Notes under the pieces: model-generated
The model's database searches: none
Seen by the model: only the letters and a program-made list of their open reading frames with translations
What the model was told of the DNA's origin: nothing
In this document: piece after piece, positions 7,480 through 15,558 of the stretch
Layout: each line of letters starts with the position of its first letter
Numbering within the stretch: the first letter of the stretch is position 1
Position numbers and translations under genes: made by a program
Assembly: GCA_022572485.1 (NCBI GenBank)
Contig: JACZVU010000040.1
Coordinates: 1-17,534, forward strand
DNA: 17,534 nucleotides
Reading direction: 5' to 3'
Source: Myxococcales bacterium
Lineage (GTDB): Bacteria; Myxococcota_A; UBA9160; SMWR01

Positions 7480-8952
7480 ATGAAACGGCCGATGAGCAGC
7501 GCGTGGTGCAGGGCGATCGCCCTGACGTCCGCAATCTGGCTGGCCGGGGGCTGTTCGCCGGAGCCGGGCGATCGGCGACCATCCATCGTGCTCGTGGTGA
7601 TCGATACACTGCGCGTGGACGCTGTCTCTGCCTATGGGGCGGTCGAAGGCACCACCCCTGCCTTTGATGCCCTGGCAGCGCAGGGGCTCCTCTACCAGCG
7701 CGCCTATGCTCCTTCGCCCTGGACGCTGCCCTCCCACGCGTCTTTGTTGACCGGGCTCGGCGTCGACCGGCACGGTGTCGGGATCGCTGGACGGATGGGA
7801 TTGCGCGCAGAGTTCACGACGCTCGCCGAGCGGATGCGCGATGCGGGTTATCAGACGGTTGGCTTCTCGGAAAACCCGCTCGTGAGCGGCTTGTTCGGGT
7901 TCGATCAGGGCTTCGAGCGCTTTTCCGCGATCACGGTCGAAGATGTGATCGATGAGGATGAACGCCCCGGCAGCCTTCGATTCGACATCGTTGAAGAGGT
8001 TGCGAGCTTCGCTGCGGAGTGGGATCGCAGTCGTCCGTTTTTTCTTTTCGTCAATCTATTCGATCCGCATTCACCCTATCGCGATCGGGAGCAGAACCGA
8101 TTTCTCAACCCCGGTGTTTCGGTCGGAGGCTCTTGGACGACGCATGCGTTGAAGGTGTCGCCAGACAGGATCTGCGACCGGTTGCCATCTTCGGAAGATT
8201 TGAAAATGTTGCACGGACTGTATCTGGGCGATGTCGCGGCAGCGGATGTCAAGCTCGGGAAGATTGCAGCGATCGCGCGAGAGGTGACAGAGGAGGGCCC
8301 ATTGATCGTCGTGGCAACGGCGGACCACGGAGAGCATTTCGGCGAGCATCGACTGCTCGACCATGAGTTCAGTGTTCGTGGACCGGTCTTGAACATCCCT
8401 CTGGCCGTCCACGGGCTTCCCGATGCGCCGCCGGGTCGCATCGAAGCACCGGTGACACTTGTAGATGTTACAGCATCGGTGCTGAGCTGGGCCGGCACGG
8501 AAATTCCACCGGAAATCGCCGGGCGACCGCTGCCGATCCGCACTTCAGAGGTCAGCCGGCCCGTCGTCGACCTGCTCGCCGTCTACAGCGACGAAAAATT
8601 GAAGGTACCTGAGAACTGGGGAGAAGATCTCGAGCCCACGGAAACAACCCGAGATGCGAAGCGGTCGGGTTGCTGGCCGAGCGATCGGGTTTTCGGAAGC
8701 ATGGCTGCGTTGACGCGGTGGCCCTTCAAGCTGATCTGGTTTCAGCGCTACCCCGCGGAACTCTACGATTTGAGCTGGGACCCCTCGGAGCGCTCCGATC
8801 TGGCTGCGTTGCGCCCCGAAATCAGCGGCTCGCTGATCAAAGACGTCCAACGCTTAATGGATGAAATCGGCTTGGCGAGTTCTGCGGAGGGAATCGAGAC
8901 TCCATCCGCCGCGGAACTCGAGGCCTTGCGAGGCCTCGGCTATGTAGAGTAA
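7480..8952 (+). CDS. Sulfatase/alkaline-phosphatase superfamily lipoprotein
   Basis: This encodes a 490-residue predicted periplasmic lipoprotein. A basic N-terminus and hydrophobic core lead to a lipobox LAGGC with C25 as the lipidated residue. The body is a PF00884-type hydrolase: VVIDTLRVD near the start (metal ligand D42), the nucleophile segment WTLPSHASLLTG, and ATADHGEHFGEH (D282, H283) late in the fold. In true sulfatases the nucleophile is a Cys or Ser converted to formylglycine in a CxPSR motif; here T82 occupies it, as in Thr-dependent members of the alkaline phosphatase superfamily. The substrate may be a phosphate or phosphonate ester rather than a sulfate ester; this is inference. 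ATG 7480 fits a GAGG ribosome site at 7467-7470; a GTG at 7465 would add five residues. Confidence 0.85.
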   Translation: MKRPMSSAWCRAIALTSAIWLAGGCSPEPGDRRPSIVLVVIDTLRVDAVSAYGAVEGTTPAFDALAAQGLLYQRAYAPSPWTLPSHASLLTGLGVDRHGVGIAGRMGLRAEFTTLAERMRDAGYQTVGFSENPLVSGLFGFDQGFERFSAITVEDVIDEDERPGSLRFDIVEEVASFAAEWDRSRPFFLFVNLFDPHSPYRDREQNRFLNPGVSVGGSWTTHALKVSPDRICDRLPSSEDLKMLHGLYLGDVAAADVKLGKIAAIAREVTEEGPLIVVATADHGEHFGEHRLLDHEFSVRGPVLNIPLAVHGLPDAPPGRIEAPVTLVDVTASVLSWAGTEIPPEIAGRPLPIRTSEVSRPVVDLLAVYSDEKLKVPENWGEDLEPTETTRDAKRSGCWPSDRVFGSMAALTRWPFKLIWFQRYPAELYDLSWDPSERSDLAALRPEISGSLIKDVQRLMDEIGLASSAEGIETPSAAELEALRGLGYVE

Positions 8953-8982
8953 CGCGTCTCCGAACGCGAGCCTAAGGGGCCT

Positions 8983-9060
8983 GACTCACGATGCGAAATG
9001 AGTGTGCTCGCGCGTGTTTTCATTGCGTTGGCGCGCACGCTTTCAGTGTTTTCGTGAGTC
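8983..9060. repeat. 9-bp inverted repeat between convergent genes
   Basis: GACTCACGA (8983-8991) and its exact reverse complement (9052-9060) flank 60 bases that hold further partial inverted segments, such as GTGTGC with GCACGC. It lies between the 3' ends of the sulfatase-family gene and ridA. It could fold as a long bidirectional stem, but no T-tract is present on either strand. Confidence 0.4.
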
Positions 9061-9073
9061 TTGGATCGAGTTC

Positions 9074-9478
9074 TTAGTAGGAGTACTCCTGCGATGAATC
9101 GAGTACTAAAATCGCGTCGATTTCCAGGGCGACACCCAGCGGAAGCGCGGCCACGCCGATCGCCGCGCGAGCGGGGAAAGGTTCTTTGAAGAAACGCGTC
9201 ATGACTTCGTTGACGTGCGGGAAGTGGCTGAGGTCCGTCAGGTAGACGGTGAGTTTCGCGATATTCCCCAGAGCCCCCCCGGCCGCCTCAGCGACTGCCT
9301 TGAGGTTTTCAAAAACGCGCTCGATCTGCTGCTCAATCGGCCCCTCCACCACTTGCATGGTGGCGGGGTCGAGCGGAATTTGGCCGGAGAGGTAGACGGT
9401 CTCGCCGGCTCGAATCGCCTGGGAGTAGCTCCCGATTGCCTTCGGTGCATTGTCGGTATGGATTCGTCGATGGGTCAT
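9074..9478 (-). CDS. ridA: RidA-family reactive imine deaminase
   Basis: This encodes a 134-residue cytoplasmic protein of the RidA/YjgF/UK114 family, trimeric enzymes that hydrolyse reactive enamines and imines formed by PLP enzymes. Visible family motifs are [17 protein letters not shown] near the N-terminus, [11 protein letters not shown] (about 28-38), [13 protein letters not shown] with the carboxylate-binding R104, and EIDAILVL with E119. R104 and E119 match the active-site Arg and Glu of the deaminase-active subgroup. IGSY replaces the usual IGPY. The C-terminus carries about eight extra residues. The ATG was chosen because residues just after it align with the family start; longer upstream frames add unrelated sequence. 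It is divergent from pit and convergent with the sulfatase-family gene. No strong ribosome site is seen. Confidence 0.92.
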   Translation of the reverse strand: MTHRRIHTDNAPKAIGSYSQAIRAGETVYLSGQIPLDPATMQVVEGPIEQQIERVFENLKAVAEAAGGALGNIAKLTVYLTDLSHFPHVNEVMTRFFKEPFPARAAIGVAALPLGVALEIDAILVLDSSQEYSY

Positions 9479-9485
9479 GGCGAAG

Positions 9486-9528
9486 AGATTAGCGCCAAGG
9501 CGGCGTGGTGCTTCGGATGGTGTAATCT
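9486..9528. promoter_or_regulatory. Dyad between divergent ridA and pit
   Basis: AGATTA-G-CGCC (9486-9496) pairs with GGTG-TAATCT (9519-9528), giving ten pairs with one bulge and one G-T, around a 22-base centre. It lies in the shared upstream region of ridA and pit. It may be an operator or part of either promoter; no PhoB-box pattern was seen. Confidence 0.3.
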
Positions 9529-9573
9529 GCGCCGGGTACCGATGACCGCCCTTCGCGTGCGGTTCGGCCCGCC

Positions 9574-9580
9574 AGGGGGG
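9574..9580 (+). promoter_or_regulatory. Ribosome binding site of pit
   Basis: AGGGGGG lies 7 bases before the TTG at 9588 and supports that unusual start codon over internal ATGs. Confidence 0.6.
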
Positions 9581-9587
9581 CAATACG

Positions 9588-10850
9588 TTGGACGCGAGCC
9601 TGCTCGGAATCCCCATGATTCTGTGGTTGGCCGGCGGGCTCGCCATGTATATGGCGTGGGCGATCGGTGCGAACGACGTCGCCAATGCGATGGCGACCAG
9701 CGTCGGCTCCGGCGCGTTGACGATTCGCCGAGCGGTCATCGTGGCCGCGGTCTTCGAGCTTGCGGGCGCGCTATTCGTGGGTGGCCACGTCACCGACACC
9801 GTCCGCAAAGACATGCTCGACATGGAGCTCCTCCAGGCGGACCCGCAACTGCTGCTCTACGGAATGCTCGGGGCACTCGCAGCTGCAGGGACGCTGCTGG
9901 CTGTCGCAACCGCCTACGGCCTCCCCATTTCGACCACCCATTCGATCGTAGGCGCGATCATCGGATTCGGCGCGGTCGCGCTCGGGGTCGATGCAGTCAA
10001 TTGGGGCAAAGTCGCCCAGATCCTGGCTTCCTGGGTGGCGTCGCCGCTCATCGGCGGGGTGCTCTCGTTTCTGCTGTTCAATCTCATTCGCTACTTGATT
10101 CTCGACCGCGACAACCCGTTCGAATCCGCACGGCGGACCGGCCCGTTCTTCTTCTTCTTCGTGACCTTCGTGATCGCCCTCGTCACGCTCTTCAAGGGGC
10201 TTCAGAATCTCGATCTCAACTACGACCTGCCCGAGGCACTCGCGCTTTCTTTCGGGATTGGGATTGCGGGTGCATGCGCGGGGCGGTGGGCGATTAACCG
10301 CGTCAAACGCGCAAGCGGGGGGATCGAGGACAATCGTTTCGCGGGGGTGGAACGGATCTTCGTGGTGCTCCAGATCATGACCGCCTGCGCGGTTGCATTC
10401 GCTCACGGCTCGAACGACGTCGCCAATTCGATCGGCCCCCTCGCAGCCGTCGTGAGTGTGGTGCGTGGTGCGGATCTCAGTCAGCAGGCTCCGGTTGAGA
10501 TCTGGATGTTGATGATCGGCGGGATCGGCATCGTCGTGGGGCTTGCGACCTGGGGTTATCGGGTGATGGAAACCGTGGGCCGCAAGATTACCGAACTCAC
10601 GCCGAGCCGCGGCTTCTCGGCCGAGCTGGCGGCCGCATTGACGATCGTGTTGGCCTCTCGATTTGGCATCCCGGTGTCGACCACCCATATCCTGGTCGGA
10701 GCCGTGCTGGGGGTCGGACTCGCTCGTGGGATCGGAGCGCTCGACTTGCGCGTGGTGGGGCGGATTCTGGTGTCGTGGGTTGCGACCCTCCCCATTGCGG
10801 CGACCTTGTCGATCGTTTTCTTCTACTTCTTTAAAGGGCTGCTTGCCTAG
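9588..10850 (+). CDS. pit: PiT-family inorganic phosphate transporter
   Basis: This encodes a 420-residue inner-membrane low-affinity phosphate transporter of the PiT (PF01384) family, a cation-coupled symporter often moving metal-phosphate. The two inverted halves each carry the family signature: [19 protein letters not shown] at about 27-45 and [11 protein letters not shown] with N276-D277. Each is followed by an STTH motif ([12 protein letters not shown] and [12 protein letters not shown]). Hydrophobic segments cover most of the chain, with a short central polar loop. The start is TTG, supported by the G-rich ribosome site. Only 12 bases separate the stop from the PhoU-like gene, so the two are surely co-transcribed. 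The coupling ion (proton or sodium) cannot be read from the sequence. Confidence 0.95.
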   Translation: MDASLLGIPMILWLAGGLAMYMAWAIGANDVANAMATSVGSGALTIRRAVIVAAVFELAGALFVGGHVTDTVRKDMLDMELLQADPQLLLYGMLGALAAAGTLLAVATAYGLPISTTHSIVGAIIGFGAVALGVDAVNWGKVAQILASWVASPLIGGVLSFLLFNLIRYLILDRDNPFESARRTGPFFFFFVTFVIALVTLFKGLQNLDLNYDLPEALALSFGIGIAGACAGRWAINRVKRASGGIEDNRFAGVERIFVVLQIMTACAVAFAHGSNDVANSIGPLAAVVSVVRGADLSQQAPVEIWMLMIGGIGIVVGLATWGYRVMETVGRKITELTPSRGFSAELAAALTIVLASRFGIPVSTTHILVGAVLGVGLARGIGALDLRVVGRILVSWVATLPIAATLSIVFFYFFKGLLA

Positions 10851-10854
10851 GAGG
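10849..10854 (+). promoter_or_regulatory. Ribosome binding site of the PhoU-like gene
   Basis: A perfect AGGAGG overlaps the last two bases of the pit stop codon and sits 8 bases before the ATG at 10863, indicating translational coupling. Confidence 0.75.
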
Positions 10855-10862
10855 CTTAGGCC

Positions 10863-11531
10863 ATGTCACTGATCGCCAACCTTTTTGGCCATTCGCCAAT
10901 TCGCCCGATGCAGGAACATATGCGGGCCGCTGTCGAATGTGCGCGGCAGATTCTGCCGCTGTTCGAGGAGATGGTAGCCGGCGACGCGGCCGCGATCGCG
11001 ACGCGGCGCCAGGAGATCGATCGATTGGAGCACGAGGCCGATCGGATCAAGAACGAGATCCGAAGCCATCTTCCCAAGCGCATGTTTCTGGCCGTCGAGC
11101 GCAGGGACATGCTCGAGATCCTCGATTATCAAGATTCCATCGCCGATGTTGCCCAGGACATCGCCGCACTCGCCGACATGCGGGGCATGGTCGTTCCCAA
11201 GGAACTCGCCTCGGCGTTTCTTGAGTTGGTTCGACGCGTCGTGACTGCCTGCGAACAAGCCGAGCGCGTGATCAACGAGCTGGATGAACTGGTGGAGACC
11301 GGATTTCGCGGCCGCGAAGTGGCGCGGGTGGACGAGATGATCGAAGAGCTGTCACGGATGGAGAGCGATACCGATGCACTCGAAGAACGCGTTCAACGGC
11401 TCCTATTCGGCATCGAGGATGAACTCGGGATTTCGGCCATCTTCTGGTACAAGCTGATCGACTATGTGGGCGGCATGGCGGACTACGCGGAGCGCGTGGG
11501 CAATCGGCTGCGCCTGCTCACCGCGAATTGA
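10863..11531 (+). CDS. DUF47/PhoU-like phosphate transport regulator
   Basis: This encodes a 222-residue cytoplasmic all-helical protein of the DUF47 group (PF01865, TIGR00153 type) related to PhoU. Such proteins are encoded next to Pit transporters and are thought to regulate or gate them. Visible traits are the N-terminal MSLIANLFGHSP, the first PhoU-like helix pair with EIDRLEHEADRIKNEI (about 50-65, acidic metal-binding type), LPKRMFLAVERRDMLEILDYQDSIAD (about 70-95) and a C-terminal helix with YADYAERVGNRL-like residues. No membrane segment is seen. It is separated by 12 bases from pit; a 74-base gap to tilS may or may not be crossed by the same transcript. Confidence 0.92.
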   Translation: MSLIANLFGHSPIRPMQEHMRAAVECARQILPLFEEMVAGDAAAIATRRQEIDRLEHEADRIKNEIRSHLPKRMFLAVERRDMLEILDYQDSIADVAQDIAALADMRGMVVPKELASAFLELVRRVVTACEQAERVINELDELVETGFRGREVARVDEMIEELSRMESDTDALEERVQRLLFGIEDELGISAIFWYKLIDYVGGMADYAERVGNRLRLLTAN

Positions 11532-11605
11532 TTTTCGCAAGCCGATGCTTCTGAAGCTTGCCGCGCTCAGGCCCGGCTCGCCTTCCGGCGTACTAAGCTT
11601 GGTGC

Positions 11606-12622
11606 ATGTTGATCCGCGAGACGAGGCGCGCGGTGGCGGCACTGGGCCTGAACGGCCAGAGCATTCTGGTGGCGGCCTCCGCTGGCCTCGACTCGAATGC
11701 GCTTCTCTACGCACTTCTAGAAATCACTAGAGAAAACTGCCTCAAAGTATCGATTGGGCATGTGAATCACGGCCTTCGTGGGGATGAATCGGAAGCGGAT
11801 CAGCAGGCGGTTTTCGAGCTTGCGGAGCGCCTCGGGGTGCCCGCTTTCAGCCGCCGGGCCGAGCCCGAACAGCTGCGCGTCGGCCGTTCGAGCCGCGAGC
11901 GCCCGACGCTCCAGGAAGCGGCGCGGACCCTTCGTTACCGGGCCCTGCGAGAGATGGCTGTGGAAGCTTCCTGTGGGCATATCGCCACAGCCCACAACGC
12001 GAACGATCAGGCCGAGACGGTCTTGCTGCGCATGTTTCGCGGGTCGGGACCCGACGGCCTGGGCGGCATCCCCGAGCGTTCCAGCGACGGAGTGGTGGTG
12101 CGCCCGCTGTTGCGCGTAACTCGGACAGAGATCGAAGCCTATGCGGCGGAGCGGGGTTTTTCCTGGCGCGAGGACCGGTCGAACCGCAGCGTGGCCTACG
12201 CGCGCAACCGCCTGCGGTTGCGCTGGTTGCCCGGGCTGGCCAGGGACTTCAACGAACAGTTGCTCATGGCTGTAGGTAATTTGGCCGAAGCACAGAGGCG
12301 AGACTCGGAGTGGATCGGCACGCTGGTCGAACGGGAGGCGGCGGCGCGATTCACGCCCGAGGGTGGCTGGTTGAGAGCCCGCGCGGAGGGTTGGGACGAA
12401 CTTCCCGAGGCGCTGGCTCGCCGGCTCGCGCGCTGGGGGTTGCGGCGATGTGGTGGAGGACGAGACGTGACGCGGGTGCACCTCGAGCGGATGCTCGCTT
12501 TTCTCCGCACGGCGCGTCCGGGGACGCGGCTCGAGTTGCCAGGCGGTACGCGGCTCGAGCGCGATCGCAACGGGTTTCGGCTCGGCCCGATCGAACCGGC
12601 TGGGCGCGGTGGGTGTCGATAG
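11606..12622 (+). CDS. tilS: tRNA(Ile)-lysidine synthase
   Basis: This 338-residue N-type ATP pyrophosphatase converts C34 of the CAU-anticodon tRNA-Ile2 to lysidine, so that it reads AUA. The PP-loop reads S25-A-G-L-D-S30, where the family norm is SGGxDS. The next family motif, HVNHGLRGDESEAD, is intact. The later motif reads AHNANDQAETVLLRMFRGSGPDGLGGIP, with N131 and N133 where HH and DD are usual. The C-terminal region (about 235-338) fits the TilS helical and C-terminal domains, including RPGTRLELPGG. The length is short but within the range of compact TilS. The ATG has only a weak ribosome site. The gene precedes ftsH, as in many proteobacteria. Activity with the altered motifs is likely but unproven. 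Confidence 0.88.
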   Translation: MLIRETRRAVAALGLNGQSILVAASAGLDSNALLYALLEITRENCLKVSIGHVNHGLRGDESEADQQAVFELAERLGVPAFSRRAEPEQLRVGRSSRERPTLQEAARTLRYRALREMAVEASCGHIATAHNANDQAETVLLRMFRGSGPDGLGGIPERSSDGVVVRPLLRVTRTEIEAYAAERGFSWREDRSNRSVAYARNRLRLRWLPGLARDFNEQLLMAVGNLAEAQRRDSEWIGTLVEREAAARFTPEGGWLRARAEGWDELPEALARRLARWGLRRCGGGRDVTRVHLERMLAFLRTARPGTRLELPGGTRLERDRNGFRLGPIEPAGRGGCR

Positions 12623-12634
12623 CCCGTGCTAGTC

Positions 12635-12698
12635 TTTTAGCGACGCGGGGTTGCCACTGCGCAAAATTTTAGCGACGCGGGGTTGCCACTGCGCAAAA
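12635..12698 (+). repeat. Perfect 32-bp tandem duplication
   Basis: Two identical 32-base units (12635-12666 and 12667-12698) abut directly in the tilS-ftsH spacer. Each begins TTTTAGCGACG and ends TGCGCAAAA, so its ends are partly complementary (TTTT with AAAA, GCG with CGC, one bulged A) and each can form a small hairpin. The junction reads AAAATTTT. No spacer separates the units. It lies 80-144 bases before the ftsH start, in its probable leader or promoter region. Confidence 0.9.
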
Positions 12699-12778
12699 CG
12701 CGCGGGCAGGGCTTGTCCCGATCGGCTCTGTCGGGGCCGAGGCCGCGGGTATGGCCAAAATTTCGTTTGGGGGTGTGG

Positions 12779-14689
12779 GTGAATCAACAGCTCTACAAAA
12801 ACATGGTTCTCTGGGTCGTCATCGTGGGGATGATCCTGCTGCTCGTCACCATGCTGCGCCAGACCCAACCCGAGGACCCCCAGCTTCCCTACAGTGAGTT
12901 TCTCGCGAAGATCGAGACCGGAGAGATCGAATCCGTCGAGATCGAAGAGGGAAATATCAGCGGCCACTTCACCAACGGCGGTGGCTTCACGACATTCGCA
13001 CCGGTTGTTACCGACGATCTTCTCAGCCGGCTCTATGACCAGAACATCAAAATTGAGGCGCGGCCCAAAGAAGAGGGGAGTTTCTGGCGCCAGATCCTGG
13101 TGATGTGGTTTCCGATGTTGCTTCTCATTGGGCTCTGGCTGTTCTTCATCCGCCAGATGCAGTCGGGTGGCGGCAAGGCGATGAGCTTCGGAAAGTCGAA
13201 GGCGCGTCTGATGACCGAGAACCAGAATCGCGTGACCTTCGAGGATGTCGCGGGAATTGAAGAATCCAAGGCCGAACTAGAGGAGATCATCAGCTTCCTC
13301 GAGGAGCCGAAGAAGTTCACCCGACTCGGTGCCCGTATTCCAAAAGGTGTGCTGCTCGTCGGTCCGCCGGGTACCGGCAAGACGCTGCTCGCGCGAGCCG
13401 TCGCGGGCGAAGCGGCCGTACCCTTTTACTCGATCTCCGGTTCGGATTTTGTCGAGATGTTTGTCGGGGTCGGGGCCTCTCGCGTTCGGGATCTCTTCGC
13501 GCAGGGCAAGAAGAACGCGCCGTGCATCATTTTCATCGACGAAATCGATGCCGTGGGCCGCCACCGTGGCGCGGGCCTTGGAGGTGGACACGACGAGCGG
13601 GAGCAGACGCTCAATCAGCTGCTGGTCGAAATGGACGGTTTCGAGAGCAACGAAGGCGTGATCCTGATCGCAGCCACGAATCGGCCCGACGTACTGGATC
13701 CCGCCTTGCTGCGCCCGGGGCGCTTCGACCGCCGCGTCGTCATACCCAGGCCGGATCTCAGGGGGCGACTGGCAATCCTGAAAATTCATACGCGCCGGGT
13801 GCCTTTAGACGAGACGGTCGACTTGCGGTCCATCGCGCGCGGGACGCCGGGGTTGGTCGGCGCCGATCTGCAGAATCTCGTCAACGAGGCGGCGCTGCTG
13901 GCTGCGCGAAGAGATGCCCAATGGGTCCAGAGCCGGGACTTCGAAGACGCCAAGGACAAGGTGTTGATGGGTAGCGAGCGCAAGAGCCTGGTCATGACCG
14001 ACGAGGACAAGCGGGCCACCGCCTATCATGAGGCGGGCCACGCCCTCGTCGCGCTGTTGACACCGGATGCGGATCCGGTCCACAAGGTCACCATCATTCC
14101 CCGAGGCTCGGCGCTCGGCGCCACGATGACGATGCCCAAGGAGGATCGCTTCAATCTGACCAAAGAGCAGATGGTCGCCCAGATCAAGCACGCCATGGGT
14201 GGGCGCGCCGCCGAGAAACTGGTGCTCGACTACCTGTCGACCGGCGCATTGGACGACCTCAAGCAGGCCACCGAGATGGCCCGGAACATGGTCTGCCTTT
14301 ACGGGATGAACGACCGCATCGGTCCGGTTTCGTTCGGTGATGGCGATCATGATGTCTTTCTTGGCCGCGATTTAGTGCAACGCAGCCGCTACAGCGGGCA
14401 TACCGCCCGGCTGATCGATGAGGAAGTGATGGCCATGCTCACGAGCCTCTACGATGAGGCCTACCAACTGTTGAGCGACAACCGCGCGACGCTCGATCGG
14501 ATCGCCGAGGCGCTGCTCGAGCGAGAGACTCTCGATACGGGTGAACTCGATCTGTTGCTGCAGAGCAAGCCGCTCCCACCGATGTTGCTCTCGGTCGCCG
14601 AGAGTCCGCCTGTCGAATCCGCCGACACCGCGAAGCCCGCCAGCTTTTCGGGTGACGCCATACCAGACCCCGAACCGGTACCCGGATAG
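12779..14689 (+). CDS. ftsH: ATP-dependent zinc metalloprotease FtsH
   Basis: This encodes a 636-residue membrane-anchored AAA+ protease that degrades misfolded membrane proteins and regulatory substrates as a hexamer. TM1 (about 5-25) and TM2 (about 105-125) enclose a small periplasmic domain. The AAA domain has Walker A GPPGTGKT (195-202, K201), pore loop FVGVG, Walker B IIFIDEID and the second region of homology [20 protein letters not shown]. The peptidase has H417-E418-AGH421 with the third zinc ligand Asp in [10 protein letters not shown] (about 493). With GTG 12779 as start, Walker A and HEAGH take the same residue numbers as in E. coli FtsH, which supports this start; GTG 12773 is an alternative. 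A frame open upstream to 12683 crosses the tandem repeat and is probably not translated. folP follows at once. Confidence 0.96.
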   Translation: MNQQLYKNMVLWVVIVGMILLLVTMLRQTQPEDPQLPYSEFLAKIETGEIESVEIEEGNISGHFTNGGGFTTFAPVVTDDLLSRLYDQNIKIEARPKEEGSFWRQILVMWFPMLLLIGLWLFFIRQMQSGGGKAMSFGKSKARLMTENQNRVTFEDVAGIEESKAELEEIISFLEEPKKFTRLGARIPKGVLLVGPPGTGKTLLARAVAGEAAVPFYSISGSDFVEMFVGVGASRVRDLFAQGKKNAPCIIFIDEIDAVGRHRGAGLGGGHDEREQTLNQLLVEMDGFESNEGVILIAATNRPDVLDPALLRPGRFDRRVVIPRPDLRGRLAILKIHTRRVPLDETVDLRSIARGTPGLVGADLQNLVNEAALLAARRDAQWVQSRDFEDAKDKVLMGSERKSLVMTDEDKRATAYHEAGHALVALLTPDADPVHKVTIIPRGSALGATMTMPKEDRFNLTKEQMVAQIKHAMGGRAAEKLVLDYLSTGALDDLKQATEMARNMVCLYGMNDRIGPVSFGDGDHDVFLGRDLVQRSRYSGHTARLIDEEVMAMLTSLYDEAYQLLSDNRATLDRIAEALLERETLDTGELDLLLQSKPLPPMLLSVAESPPVESADTAKPASFSGDAIPDPEPVPG

Positions 14690-14692
14690 GAG
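14688..14692 (+). promoter_or_regulatory. Ribosome binding site deciding the folP start
   Basis: AGGAG overlaps the ftsH stop codon. It is 5 bases from TTG 14698 but overlaps GTG 14692, so TTG is the better start. Confidence 0.6.
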
Positions 14693-14697
14693 TGCCT

Positions 14698-15558
14698 TTG
14701 ACTGCGTCGACGATCTTTCCGCGCGAGCGCGTAACGGTCGTCGGTGTCCTGAACGCGACTCCGGACTCCTTTTCCGATGGAGGGCGGCTGGTTGATGACG
14801 AGGGCGCCGTAGACGTGGACGCCGCGATTGCTGTCGCTGCACGAATGATCGAGGCTGGTGCCCAGATGATCGACGTCGGTGGCGAGTCCACGCGCCCCGG
14901 AGCGATGGAGACGCCGCTGCGGATCGAGATCGACCGCACCGCGCCGCTCGTGGAAGCCCTCACCAAGCGCTTCGCGGTCAAAATTTCGATCGACACACGC
15001 AAGGCCGCAGTCGCTGAAGCCGCGCTCAGCGCCGGAGCGCAGGTCGTAAACGACGTATCGGGGTTGGGGTTCGATGCAGCGCTCGCCGGCATCACAGCGG
15101 CCGCCGGAGCGTCCTTGATCGTCGGCCACCTGCGGGGAACGCCCGAAACCATGCAGCAGAACCCGCACTTCGACGATGTGCTCGGTGAAGTGGCGATGGA
15201 ACTCGGCGCCTCGCTGGCTGTTGCGCGTACGGCTGGAATCCCGGATGAACGCTTGGCTGTCGATCCCGGAATCGGTTTTGGGAAACGCCTGGAAGACAAT
15301 CTCGCGCTTCTGGCCAATGCGGGCAGCCTCGGGGTGACCTTGGGGCTGCCCGTTCTGGTGGGTCCGTCCCGCAAGCAATTTCTCGGTAGCTTGACGGGTG
15401 ATCCCGTAGAGTGTCGAGATGTAGCCACGACGGCGGCTTGTGCGGTGGCTATCTTTGCGGGAGCTGACGCCGTGCGCGTCCACGATGTGGCTGGAGCGGT
15501 TCGAGCAGCAGCCATTGCGAGCGCACTGCGCGACGCGCGGCGGGAGACGATCGCGTGA
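14698..15558 (+). CDS. folP: Dihydropteroate synthase
   Basis: This encodes a 286-residue cytoplasmic TIM-barrel enzyme joining p-aminobenzoate to 6-hydroxymethyl-dihydropterin pyrophosphate in folate synthesis; it is the sulfonamide target. Family motifs in order: VGVLNATPDSFSDGG (N19 for the metal), DVGGESTRPGA, ISIDTRKAAVAEAAL, VNDVSGLGFD, GHLRGTPETMQ (usually MHMxGTPxTMQ), VDPGIGFGKRLEDN, VGPSRKQFLG (usually SRKxFIG) and RVHDVAGAVRA at the end. All catalytic segments are present. The TTG start gives a proper ribosome-site spacing; GTG 14692 would add two residues. The stop overlaps the cdaA start by four bases (GTGA), showing translational coupling. The gene lies in the ftsH-glmM run. Confidence 0.95.
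   Translation: MTASTIFPRERVTVVGVLNATPDSFSDGGRLVDDEGAVDVDAAIAVAARMIEAGAQMIDVGGESTRPGAMETPLRIEIDRTAPLVEALTKRFAVKISIDTRKAAVAEAALSAGAQVVNDVSGLGFDAALAGITAAAGASLIVGHLRGTPETMQQNPHFDDVLGEVAMELGASLAVARTAGIPDERLAVDPGIGFGKRLEDNLALLANAGSLGVTLGLPVLVGPSRKQFLGSLTGDPVECRDVATTAACAVAIFAGADAVRVHDVAGAVRAAAIASALRDARRETIA
15542..15546 (+). promoter_or_regulatory. Ribosome binding site of cdaA
   Basis: GGGAG lies inside the folP 3' end, 8 bases before GTG 15555. Confidence 0.5.

Noticed and set aside
9079..9090. 12-bp palindrome AGGAGTACTCCT as an operator
   Set aside because: It lies inside the last codons of ridA and is explained by coding sequence; no second site was seen.
11537..11561. Terminator between the PhoU-like gene and tilS
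   Set aside because: GCAAGC/GCTTGC pair with a 13-base loop, but the stem is short and no T-tract follows on either strand.
12635..12698. CRISPR array
   Set aside because: There are only two 32-base units, directly adjacent with no spacers, and no cas genes nearby.
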